Shown here piece after piece: positions 1 through 5,880 of a DNA stretch of 7,728 nucleotides (its first letter is position 1; every line of letters starts with the position of its first letter). The DNA lies in the NCBI GenBank assembly GCA_011522945.1, contig WTHY01000004.1, positions 1 through 7,728 of the forward strand, in the 5' to 3' direction. The DNA is from Alphaproteobacteria bacterium. GTDB lineage: Bacteria > Pseudomonadota > Alphaproteobacteria > Puniceispirillales > Puniceispirillaceae. The notes under the pieces were generated by a model that saw only the letters and a program-made list of their open reading frames with translations, was not told where the DNA came from and made no database searches. A program made the position numbers and the translations under genes.

Positions 1-1092
1 TCAAACAACCATTATGTTGACGCTGCCACCCATGAAGCTGAAAAACAGATCCTTTTTAAAGATGGCTGGGCAGCTATCGAGTTTGGCAAAGACGTCCCGA
101 AGCCAGGTTGTGTCTATCCACTAGAATTTATGGGCATTCCTTTGTTAATGACGCGAGACAAAAGCAATAACGTCCATGTCTTCGAGAATATTTGCAGACA
201 TCGTGGTATGATATTGGTATCTGAAGCGAAACGCTTATCCGGCCCTATAACATGTCCATATCATGCGTGGGCCTATGATTTAGAAGGCAATCTGCGCGCA
301 ACCCCTCATGCTGGCGGTCCTGATATTCACAATCATAGCTCTGTGCCATGTGATCAACTTCCACTTAATAAGGTACGTGCTACGGTCTGGCGTGATGTTG
401 TCTTTGTAAATCTGTCTGGAACAGCAGATCCATTTGAGCAGTTTGCCGCAGACCTTATTGAACGCTGGGCAGAATTCGAACAGCCTATTTTTTGGGGCGG
501 TGAGGATTCCAGTTTTGAATTGACTGTGGCGTGTAATTGGAAACTTGCAGTTGAGAATTATTGTGAGGCCTATCACCTACCCTTCATTCATCCAGCCTTA
601 AACAGCTATTCACGCTTGCAAGATCATTACAATATTTTAAGCGCAGACAATTATGCTGGTCAGGGCACAATGGTTTACAATCCAAGCCTTTCAGAAGATG
701 GCCGCAGCTTCCATAATTTTACAAGCCTATCTGAGAAGTGGAATACCGGTGCAGAATATTGCGCTTTATTCCCCAATGTTTTGTTAGGCGTGCATAGAGA
801 CCATGCATTCGCTATTGTGCTGCTACCGCAAACACAGGAACGAACAATTGAGCGCATCACGCTTTATTACGCTGATGAGGCTGCTTTGACAGAGACTTAT
901 GCTGATATGCGTGAGACAAATGCAGCTATGTGGAAAGAAATTTTTGTTGAGGATATTGGTGTGGTAGAGGGCATGCAAAAGGGACGGCACAGCCTATCCT
1001 ATGATGGCGGCAAATTCTCGGCTGTTATGGATGCACCTACGCATCACTTTCACCGCTGGGTTGCCTCAGAAATGCACAAGGCTAATCAATAG
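1..1092 (+). CDS. Rieske [2Fe-2S] non-heme iron oxygenase, alpha subunit (5' truncated by window edge)
   Basis: Catalytic alpha subunit of a Rieske-type oxygenase, which takes electrons from a reductase and hydroxylates or demethylates a small organic substrate. The frame is open from base 1 to the stop, giving 363 residues; family members are usually about 380-430, so only a short N-terminal piece is missing. The internal ATG at 130 is not the start, because the upstream codons continue the domain. In window numbering, the Rieske motif C-x-H-x17-C-x2-H is C65, H67, C85, H88. The catalytic domain shows NWK at 179-181, then E189-AYH192-LPFIH197 and D318 before IGVVEGMQ, which are the expected 2-His-1-carboxylate iron ligands. 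The usual bridging Asp three residues before the first His is Glu (E189), as known in carnitine monooxygenase-like enzymes. The C-terminal GRHS...DAPTHHFHRW segment is typical. No reductase gene is visible. Family is sure; substrate is unknown, and a quaternary amine is only a suggestion. Confidence 0.93.
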   Translation, partial: SNNHYVDAATHEAEKQILFKDGWAAIEFGKDVPKPGCVYPLEFMGIPLLMTRDKSNNVHVFENICRHRGMILVSEAKRLSGPITCPYHAWAYDLEGNLRATPHAGGPDIHNHSSVPCDQLPLNKVRATVWRDVVFVNLSGTADPFEQFAADLIERWAEFEQPIFWGGEDSSFELTVACNWKLAVENYCEAYHLPFIHPALNSYSRLQDHYNILSADNYAGQGTMVYNPSLSEDGRSFHNFTSLSEKWNTGAEYCALFPNVLLGVHRDHAFAIVLLPQTQERTIERITLYYADEAALTETYADMRETNAAMWKEIFVEDIGVVEGMQKGRHSLSYDGGKFSAVMDAPTHHFHRWVASEMHKANQ

Positions 1093-1142
1093 CTGACCAT
1101 AGCCAATTGGTTTCTATTTGACAGAGCGCCTGCGGCAATATG

Positions 1143-1172
1143 AGCTGCATACCGCTTCGTGCGGGGTTAGCT
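1143..1172. other. Imperfect stem-loop in the convergent gap after the Rieske gene
   Basis: The 194 bp gap between the Rieske gene and the convergent ATPase gene contains no convincing gene. Its clearest structure is CCGC (1152-1155), loop TTCGT, GCGG (1161-1164), flanked by AGCT on both sides (1143-1146 and 1169-1172). It could end transcription of one or both convergent genes, but neither side has a T-tract, so a rho-independent terminator is not supported. A 7-base direct repeat ACGGCCA (1213-1219 and 1240-1246) is also present and may be chance. Confidence 0.25.
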
Positions 1173-1286
1173 TGCCACAGAACTTAGCCGCCGCTACCCT
1201 GACGAAAATTGCACGGCCAATCCGATTTAGGCAATGGAAACGGCCATCAGTACTATCAGAGAGGCACAACAGCCTTGCAAATTAGC

Positions 1287-2024
1287 TCAGGTTCGCAACC
1301 TTATGACATTGCCATGCTGAACACGGTTTTTGTCGAACATTGTATCTATTTTGCCACTAAGCACATAATCACAAACAAAGGCACCTAGTTTTTGAAATTC
1401 ATCATAATATCGCGTGCCCTTCAATCCGGTTAGGCCTGTAAAGGCAGCCGATTGCTTGCGCACAGCAGACAACTCGCTCAGCCCTGGCGCGAGGACCACA
1501 TCAAGCCCGCGGAGGGCATTTGTGATTTCGGAGATATCGCGCTGTCTAGGCGGCACGCGATTTGGCACCACAACAATATGCGGGCAAGTTTGATTAGCCT
1601 CATCCTTACGGGTTTGTATTATCTTAATGAAATCTACTGTTGGACGAATATCAGCCCAAGATAAAGATACTGGTACAAGAATACATCTACATGCCATGAT
1701 CGCATGCAAGAGCGCATCTGGTGTGCCCGCGCCACTATCTATCATAACTAGATGGTCATCATTATTTAGATAAGTTCTCAGCAAACTGTCCAAAGTGACG
1801 AGATTCACACCGTCATAGCGGCCACCAACACCAAGATGCCGCACATTACCACGCGGAAATTGTGGCTCCAGCATCTCAAAAGCAGTGCCTTGCGGATCTG
1901 CATCAATGACTTTCATCTCATGATTTCTGAATTTTCGGCGCAAATAGTCGGTCATAAAGGCTGTCAGCATGCTTTTCCCCACGCCGCCTTTGATATTTCC
2001 AACTAAAATGGCTCCACTATTCAT
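1287..2024 (-). CDS. ParA/MinD-family P-loop ATPase, solitary
   Basis: Cytosolic ATPase of the ParA/MinD/Soj superfamily, 245 residues, essentially only the ATPase fold. A deviant Walker A motif KGGVGKS lies at residues 12-18, with the signature lysine K12 that marks ATP-sandwich dimers. VIDADPQG at 39-46 is the ParA switch I-type motif, and hydrophobic MIDSGAG at 94-100 is the Walker B region. There is no N-terminal helix-turn-helix, as in large plasmid ParA proteins, so it resembles small ParA/Soj or orphan positioning ATPases. The ATG start follows a strong GAGGTGA ribosome site 3 bases upstream. It stands alone: convergent with the Rieske gene and divergent from the lipid-transport operon, with no ParB gene or obvious centromere repeats nearby. 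Known relatives move DNA, flagellar or chemotaxis clusters or other cargo; the cargo here cannot be told. The residue after KGGVGKS is Met rather than the common Thr. Family call is firm, role unknown. Confidence 0.88.
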   Translation of the reverse strand: MNSGAILVGNIKGGVGKSMLTAFMTDYLRRKFRNHEMKVIDADPQGTAFEMLEPQFPRGNVRHLGVGGRYDGVNLVTLDSLLRTYLNNDDHLVMIDSGAGTPDALLHAIMACRCILVPVSLSWADIRPTVDFIKIIQTRKDEANQTCPHIVVVPNRVPPRQRDISEITNALRGLDVVLAPGLSELSAVRKQSAAFTGLTGLKGTRYYDEFQKLGAFVCDYVLSGKIDTMFDKNRVQHGNVIRLRT

Positions 2025-2027
2025 TCT

Positions 2028-2034
2028 TCACCTC
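2028..2034 (-). promoter_or_regulatory. Ribosome binding site of the ParA-like gene
   Basis: Read on the minus strand, GAGGTGA lies 3 bases before the ATG at 2024-2022. It matches the anti-Shine-Dalgarno complement over seven bases and supports this start. Confidence 0.7.
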
Positions 2035-2180
2035 ACAAAGCCAGATAAGACTTTAGGATAGCAGCGATTCCATCCGGACAGTCAATGACTTAGATTGCTT
2101 CATTAAAATCAAAATTCATTGGAAAAATCAAACTTATTTAGTTAACTTTCATATAGTATTTTATTTTATTCAAGCGTCCC
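2035..2180. promoter_or_regulatory. Divergent promoter region between the ParA-like gene and the mla operon
   Basis: This gap must carry the promoters for both divergent transcripts. Toward the mla operon it becomes very AT-rich, and a -10-like TATAGT sits at 2152-2157, about 35 bases before the mlaE start; no good -35 box is seen at the proper distance. On the minus strand TTGACT (2080-2085) followed 19 bases later by TATCCT (2055-2060) is a possible but widely spaced promoter for the ATPase gene. Both assignments are guesses from sequence; only the need for promoters here is firm. Confidence 0.4.
2105..2132. repeat. Direct repeat AAAATCAAA x2 in the divergent promoter region
   Basis: AAAATCAAA occurs at 2105-2113 and exactly again at 2124-2132, 19 bases start to start, just upstream of the putative -10 box of the mla operon. 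The placement would suit an operator or an UP-like element, but AT-rich sequence makes chance repeats likely. Confidence 0.35.
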
Positions 2181-2191
2181 AAGGATAGCTC

Positions 2192-3022
2192 ATGGCGCAA
2201 TCCTCTACATCTGACAAAATTGTAAAAGGCGTGACTGCCTTTGGGCGCACTGGCAAAGCTACCGTCACAGGACTCATTGACGGCATAAGCTTCATTGGGT
2301 TCGCCTGTATTATCTTATGGCAATCTTTGTATTTGATAGCCCTAGGTCGTCGCCATGCCCAGCCTGTCAGACTTCGGCATATAGCTGCTGAAATTCATAC
2401 AGCCGGTATTCAGGCTATTCCTGTTGTCCTCCTTATGGCCTCTACCATTGGGATTATGTTATCAATTCAAGGCATTTATTCTTTGCGTGTTTTTGGTGCT
2501 GAAACACAAGTGACCTTTGGGCTTGCCCTCTCAATACCACGTGAATTTGCCCCATTGATAACAGGAATCTTAGTGGCAGGGCGGTCTGGCTCGCAACTCA
2601 CCAGCCGGGTAGGCTCTATGCGCCTAAATGGTGAAATTGATGCCTTGTCTGTCATGGGCATCTCACCACTTCGTTATGTAGTTGCGCCTTCATTAGTCGG
2701 ACTGATAGTCAGCCTTCCTATCTTGGTTGCTATCGCCAATATCGCCGCTTTTGGAGCCGCCGGCCTCTATATCAATATCGTCCTTGGCATTGGTCCCACA
2801 GCCTATTGGGCAGACGTACTCAGTATTGTAACGCTCGTTGATTTGATGCACAGCTTTGGCAAGGCCGTCATCTTCTCAATGCTTATATCGCTTACAGGTA
2901 TTTCGATTGGGATGGGTGTCTCAGGCGGAGCAGAAGTTTTGGGCAAGGCCACCACAAGTTCAGTTGTCACCTGTATCTCAGCCATTATTGCAGCAGACGC
3001 CGTGTTTGCTTTGGTTCTTTAG
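2192..3022 (+). CDS. mlaE: MlaE-family ABC transporter permease (phospholipid transport)
   Basis: Inner-membrane permease of an MCE-linked ABC transporter that moves phospholipids or related lipids between the two membranes. The 276 residues match the usual MlaE length of about 260. A hydrophobic segment at about 32-52 is followed by the amphipathic IRHIAAEIHTAGIQAIPVVLL type region (about 63-92), then the family's most conserved stretch at 117-159 with REFAPLITG, AGRSGSQLTSRVGSMR and EIDALSVMGISP. Further membrane helices fall near 163-188, 222-242 and 253-276. The ATG is preceded by AAGGA at 2181-2185 with six bases between. It is the first gene of the operon, 11 bp before mlaF. The N-terminal 30 residues are hydrophilic and Thr/Lys/Gly-rich. 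Family assignment is firm; the direction of lipid flow and substrate are not readable from sequence. Confidence 0.93.
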   Translation: MAQSSTSDKIVKGVTAFGRTGKATVTGLIDGISFIGFACIILWQSLYLIALGRRHAQPVRLRHIAAEIHTAGIQAIPVVLLMASTIGIMLSIQGIYSLRVFGAETQVTFGLALSIPREFAPLITGILVAGRSGSQLTSRVGSMRLNGEIDALSVMGISPLRYVVAPSLVGLIVSLPILVAIANIAAFGAAGLYINIVLGIGPTAYWADVLSIVTLVDLMHSFGKAVIFSMLISLTGISIGMGVSGGAEVLGKATTSSVVTCISAIIAADAVFALVL

Positions 3023-3033
3023 GAGAGAGATAG

Positions 3034-3834
3034 ATGGCTACAGACAAACCAACGCCTATCATTGTCTCAAATCTCAAGGGCGGCTATAATGGCGTGCCTG
3101 TTATTCATGGCTGTAATATGACAATAGAGCCTGGAGAGATTGTTGTTATTATGGGCGGGTCTGGCTCTGGCAAATCAACATTTCTGCGTCATCTGATAGG
3201 CTTAAAGGCGCCTATGGAAGGCGATGTAGAATTGTTTGGAAAGTCTCTTTATGGCGTCTCCGAGATGGAGCGGCTTAGCTTACTCAAAAATATTGGCGTT
3301 GCCTTCCAGTCTGGCGCGTTATTATCGTCAATGACAGTTGCCCAGAATGTTGCCTTGCCAATGATTGAGCATACTGACCTTGATGAGGAAACCATCAGTT
3401 TTATAACACGGATGAAGCTTGATTTCGTAGGGCTTCTTGGTAAAGAAGATCTACTACCATCAGAATTATCAGGCGGCATGTTAAAACGAGCTGCCGTGGC
3501 ACGCGCAATCGCACTTGATCCACGCTTGACCTTTATGGATGAACCATCAGCCGGACTAGATCCTGTCATTGCGGCAGCCCTTGATGAACTTATCATCAAG
3601 TTAAAGACCTCTCTTGGCATGAGTGTTGTGGTTGTTACGCACGAGCTAGATAGCGCCTTTAAAATTGCAGATCGTATTGTCGTTCTTGATAGAGGCTACA
3701 TCATCTTTACGGGCACTGTGGATGAAATCAAAAATAGTGATAATCAGAGAATTCAAAATCTAATTAACAGAATAGCTGAAGAAGAAGAATTTGACCCTGA
3801 AGCGCATTTAAAGCGCCTATATGGAGAAATATAA
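3034..3834 (+). CDS. mlaF: MlaF-family ABC transporter ATP-binding protein
   Basis: Cytoplasmic ATPase that powers the MlaE permease. The 266 residues contain every ABC motif: Walker A GGSGSGKS at 41-48, Q-loop Gln at 92 in VAFQSGALL, signature LSGGM at 145-149, Walker B LTFMDE at 165-170, D-loop SAGLDP at 172-177 and switch His at 203 in VVVTHE. The Met in LSGGM and the QSGALL Q-loop context are typical of the MlaF/Ttg2A branch. The start is set by AGGAGAG, which overlaps the mlaE stop, giving an 11 bp gap and probable translational linkage. The C-terminal tail is acidic (AEEEEFDPE) and extends beyond the core fold; in E. coli MlaF the C-terminal tail contacts the partner ATPase subunit and the STAS protein MlaB binds nearby. 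No mlaB gene is in this operon. Confidence 0.95.
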   Translation: MATDKPTPIIVSNLKGGYNGVPVIHGCNMTIEPGEIVVIMGGSGSGKSTFLRHLIGLKAPMEGDVELFGKSLYGVSEMERLSLLKNIGVAFQSGALLSSMTVAQNVALPMIEHTDLDEETISFITRMKLDFVGLLGKEDLLPSELSGGMLKRAAVARAIALDPRLTFMDEPSAGLDPVIAAALDELIIKLKTSLGMSVVVVTHELDSAFKIADRIVVLDRGYIIFTGTVDEIKNSDNQRIQNLINRIAEEEEFDPEAHLKRLYGEI

Positions 3835-3841
3835 AAAGCAG

Positions 3842-3864
3842 GTTTGTCCGGTTGCCGGCCAAGC
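3842..3864 (+). other. Intra-operon stem-loop between mlaF and mlaD
   Basis: The 55 bp gap between mlaF and mlaD is the longest in the operon. It contains CCGG (3848-3851), loop TTG, CCGG (3855-3858), then one T/C mismatch and a further GTTTG/CAAGC pairing including one G-T pair. No T-tract follows, so it is not an intrinsic terminator. It may stabilise one part of the transcript or tune mlaD translation, whose ribosome site starts 12 bases later. Confidence 0.4.
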
Positions 3865-3889
3865 TAAACGCTTATGAGGGAGATAAGAC

Positions 3890-4981
3890 ATGCGCTGGAA
3901 AGTATCGGATTTTGTCGCCGGCCTTTTTGTAATAGTTGGATTGGCGCTGATCGTGGCTATGTTTGTCACTGTTCGTGGCCAGTTTAATCGTCAAGACAGC
4001 TATTTCAGCTATTTCAGCAATGTAGCTGGCCTAAAGACAGGCGCTGCAGTTGTTTATGAAGGCTATATTATAGGCAGTGTAACAGACATCACCCCAGAGA
4101 CATCAGCGACGGGTATGCGCTTCCGGATTGATATTGGCATCGAGGCTGGCTGGGCAATTCCAGAAGATTCTACATCTCAGATAGCCGCATTGTCATTATT
4201 ATCAGCTCCAGCCATTCAAATTACCGCTGGAACTGCCTCCGCATTAGCGCCAAATAGTGAAATTGACGGTGTTGATAGCGGAAATATCATGGCTGACCTT
4301 AGCCGCACTGCTGATAGATTGACCGTCATTGCAGAAACCAGCCTTGCGCCGCTTCTGAATACAACAGCCGATTTACTGGAGAATGAAGGTAGAGACGCGC
4401 TTGCCTCTGTATCAGGAATTGCAGCGCAATTAGATGATGATGCACCAGCTATTCTTGGCAGTGTGAAAAATACAGTACAGAATTTGGAGACTGCCAGCGC
4501 CAATATTAGTGATATGACAAATAGCAATGCCTTTAATGGTATTGATGACATATTGTCTGATATTCAATCAGCATCTGATAATGTTGTAGCACTATCTGCA
4601 AAAAGTGTAGCTCTGATAGACACAGCAGGACAACTCATCTCACCTGACCGTGTACGTGTCATTGATAGCTTCCTAACACGCTTAAACAACGCATCTGGCA
4701 GCGTCGAGCGCAGCATGGCGGGACTAGAACAACTTGCCTCCACAGAGAATATAGACCAACTAGACACACTCATTCAGAATGTTGGCGCAATCCGTGAAGA
4801 ATTGTTATTTGCTAGTCGGGCGATCAATATTGCTGCAACAAATGCAGCTACATTAACTGACCTTGGTGAAGATAGAATTGATAGCTTTCTTCAGAGATTG
4901 GAAAGTTCAGCTCTGAATATTGAAGAAATGACTGCACAATTACGTGATGATCCGTCAATTCTCATCCGTGGTACGAATTAG
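3890..4981 (+). CDS. mlaD: MCE-domain (MlaD-family) lipid-binding protein of the ABC transporter
   Basis: Periplasmic substrate-binding component anchored in the inner membrane; MCE proteins form hexameric rings through which lipid passes. The 363 residues start with a short cytoplasmic piece (MRWKVSDF), a membrane helix at about 8-27 and one MCE domain at about 36-117 (YFSNVAGLKTGAAVVYEGYIIGSVTDI is the conserved core). From about 130 to 350 the protein is Ala/Ser/Asn/Asp-rich and predicted mostly helical, with a regular spacing of hydrophobic residues that suits coiled coils. It ends with RDDPSILIRG (352-361), a tail often seen in long single-MCE proteins of alphaproteobacteria. E. coli MlaD is about half this length, so this is the extended type, which may form a periplasm-spanning tube like PqiB. 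The start follows GAGGGAG at 3876-3882 with seven bases between. It ends 11 bp before the lipoprotein gene. Confidence 0.92.
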   Translation: MRWKVSDFVAGLFVIVGLALIVAMFVTVRGQFNRQDSYFSYFSNVAGLKTGAAVVYEGYIIGSVTDITPETSATGMRFRIDIGIEAGWAIPEDSTSQIAALSLLSAPAIQITAGTASALAPNSEIDGVDSGNIMADLSRTADRLTVIAETSLAPLLNTTADLLENEGRDALASVSGIAAQLDDDAPAILGSVKNTVQNLETASANISDMTNSNAFNGIDDILSDIQSASDNVVALSAKSVALIDTAGQLISPDRVRVIDSFLTRLNNASGSVERSMAGLEQLASTENIDQLDTLIQNVGAIREELLFASRAINIAATNAATLTDLGEDRIDSFLQRLESSALNIEEMTAQLRDDPSILIRGTN

Positions 4982-4992
4982 AGGGTAGCATT

Positions 4993-5595
4993 ATGGTTAC
5001 AAAATTGATTTCCAAATTTCATCATTTCATTTTGCTTACATCTATGTTGGCACTCCTGGCTGCCTGTTCGGCTGCACCAAAACGCGAGGCTGATAGATTT
5101 TACGATTTAGCTGTTGAGCCCATCACCGAGCGCTATGGTCAAATGGCTGAAATCGAGGTCCGGCCTGTCACAATAAAAGGCGTGCAATCTGGTCGCGCAC
5201 TTATCATTCAGGAAAGTGCCACGCCCCTTCAACTGGTTGAACAGCGTGGACATTTCTGGCATAGCCAGCCATCCTACCTTCTCCAAAATGCAACAATATC
5301 ATCTTTGAATGCTGGGTCATCAGATGCTATTTTCGGAACCTCCGAAAGTCTGAAGCAAATTAATTATCGCTTGAAGCTTACGGCAACGCATTTCGCCTAT
5401 GCACCAAATGGGGAGGCCATAATTGCCATGGATATGAGCCTGCAAACAAAGTCAGGGCAAGTCATTACATCTGGTAGCTATACAGCGTCAGCACCCATTG
5501 ATGCACCTAATATTATTGACGCCGTCGGCGCTTTTGGCACGGCCACAACAATCATTTTGCAAGCGATTGCGGCAGATATAGCAGCGGCGATTTAA
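4993..5595 (+). CDS. ABC-type transport auxiliary lipoprotein (PqiC/ABC_trans_aux-like)
   Basis: Outer-membrane lipoprotein partner of the MCE transporter. The 200 residues open with a basic start, a hydrophobic stretch at about 12-24 and a lipobox LAAC ending at C25; Ser at the next position does not signal inner-membrane retention, so outer-membrane sorting is expected. After the signal come DRFYDLAVEP, a central IEVRPVTIKGVQSGRALIIQ strand region, and HFWHSQPSYLLQNATISSL, where the W...P..LLQ pattern is typical of the ABC_trans_aux family. The second half has alternating strands (INYRLKLTATHFAYA, AIIAMDMSLQTKSG) and an alanine-rich C-terminal helix, again as in that family. It is the last gene of the operon, 11 bp after mlaD, with GAGGG seven bases before the ATG. 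It likely docks the distal end of the long MlaD to the outer membrane, as PqiC does with PqiB. Confidence 0.85.
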   Translation: MVTKLISKFHHFILLTSMLALLAACSAAPKREADRFYDLAVEPITERYGQMAEIEVRPVTIKGVQSGRALIIQESATPLQLVEQRGHFWHSQPSYLLQNATISSLNAGSSDAIFGTSESLKQINYRLKLTATHFAYAPNGEAIIAMDMSLQTKSGQVITSGSYTASAPIDAPNIIDAVGAFGTATTIILQAIAADIAAAI

Positions 5596-5608
5596 TGTGC
5601 AGGTTTTA

Positions 5609-5631
5609 AAACAACCAAAACAGAGTTGTTT
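5609..5631. terminator. Weak inverted repeat in the convergent gap, possible two-way terminator
   Basis: AAACAAC (5609-5615) and GTTGTTT (5625-5631) can form a 7 bp stem with a 9-base loop. It lies 14 bases after the lipoprotein stop and 7 bases before the end of the convergent minus-strand cluster. The stem has only two G-C pairs and T runs are short (TTTT at 5604-5607 serves the minus strand), so it is at best a weak terminator for both operons. Confidence 0.35.
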
Positions 5632-5637
5632 GCCATA

Positions 5638-5880
5638 TCAAAACAAATCGCGGAATTGGTCAACATCAAGAGTGTTATCAGTTAAGCCGGTGCGGGGGCG
5701 ACTTTCGCCGCACCAGTCATCCTCAAAAGTAGCAGGCCACATGGTTCCCTCGCCCTCTTGCATATCGCTCTGATGCGGGTGTGGCGCATGGCGCCGACAT
5801 CTGCCTTCACGCATTCGGGTGGGGCTGCCCTGCCCCATTTCATCCCAATAGGCACAATCTTTACAATAAATTTCAGACAT
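5638..5880 (-). CDS. Small four-cysteine protein, possible metal-binding
   Basis: An 80-residue protein that I cannot name. Cysteines lie at 6 and 9 (YCKDCAYW), 28 (GRCRRHAP) and 57 (DDWCGE), a C-x2-C...C...C layout that could bind one zinc ion or an iron-sulfur cluster. The sequence is rich in charged residues, Arg, His and Pro, and has no signal peptide or membrane helix. Short bacterial and phage proteins with a C-x2-C-x-W start and a WP.T..DDWCGE-like end are familiar as uncharacterised proteins; no function is known to me. Its ATG overlaps the stop of the HD gene by one base (TGATG), and a TAAGGT ribosome site sits just upstream, so it is co-translated as the last gene of the minus-strand cluster. 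The strong conservation-like motif pattern and coupling argue it is real. Confidence 0.75.
   Translation of the reverse strand: MSEIYCKDCAYWDEMGQGSPTRMREGRCRRHAPHPHQSDMQEGEGTMWPATFEDDWCGESRPRTGLTDNTLDVDQFRDLF

Noticed and set aside
130..132. ATG at 130 as start of the Rieske gene
   Set aside because: The same frame is open to base 1 and reads as the N-terminal lead-in of the Rieske domain, so the gene is cut by the window edge.
1093..1286. Possible small gene in the gap, for example a short Cys/Arg-containing frame on the minus strand
   Set aside because: The frame is about 26 codons, lacks a good start and ribosome site, and is blocked upstream by a stop.
1283..1300. tRNA-like words (AGCTCAG followed by GGTTCG)
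   Set aside because: They resemble D-arm and T-arm consensus pieces but are adjacent rather than spaced, have no anticodon arm or acceptor pairing, and lie in and beside the C-terminal codons of the ParA-like gene.
2142..2156. CtrA-type site (TTAA-N7-TTAA) before mlaE
   Set aside because: Only the first half TTAA is present; seven bases later the sequence is ATAG, so the second half fails.
3249..3620. 123-codon open frame on the - strand inside mlaF
   Set aside because: Antisense to the ABC signature and Walker B codons; composition is that of a shadow frame.
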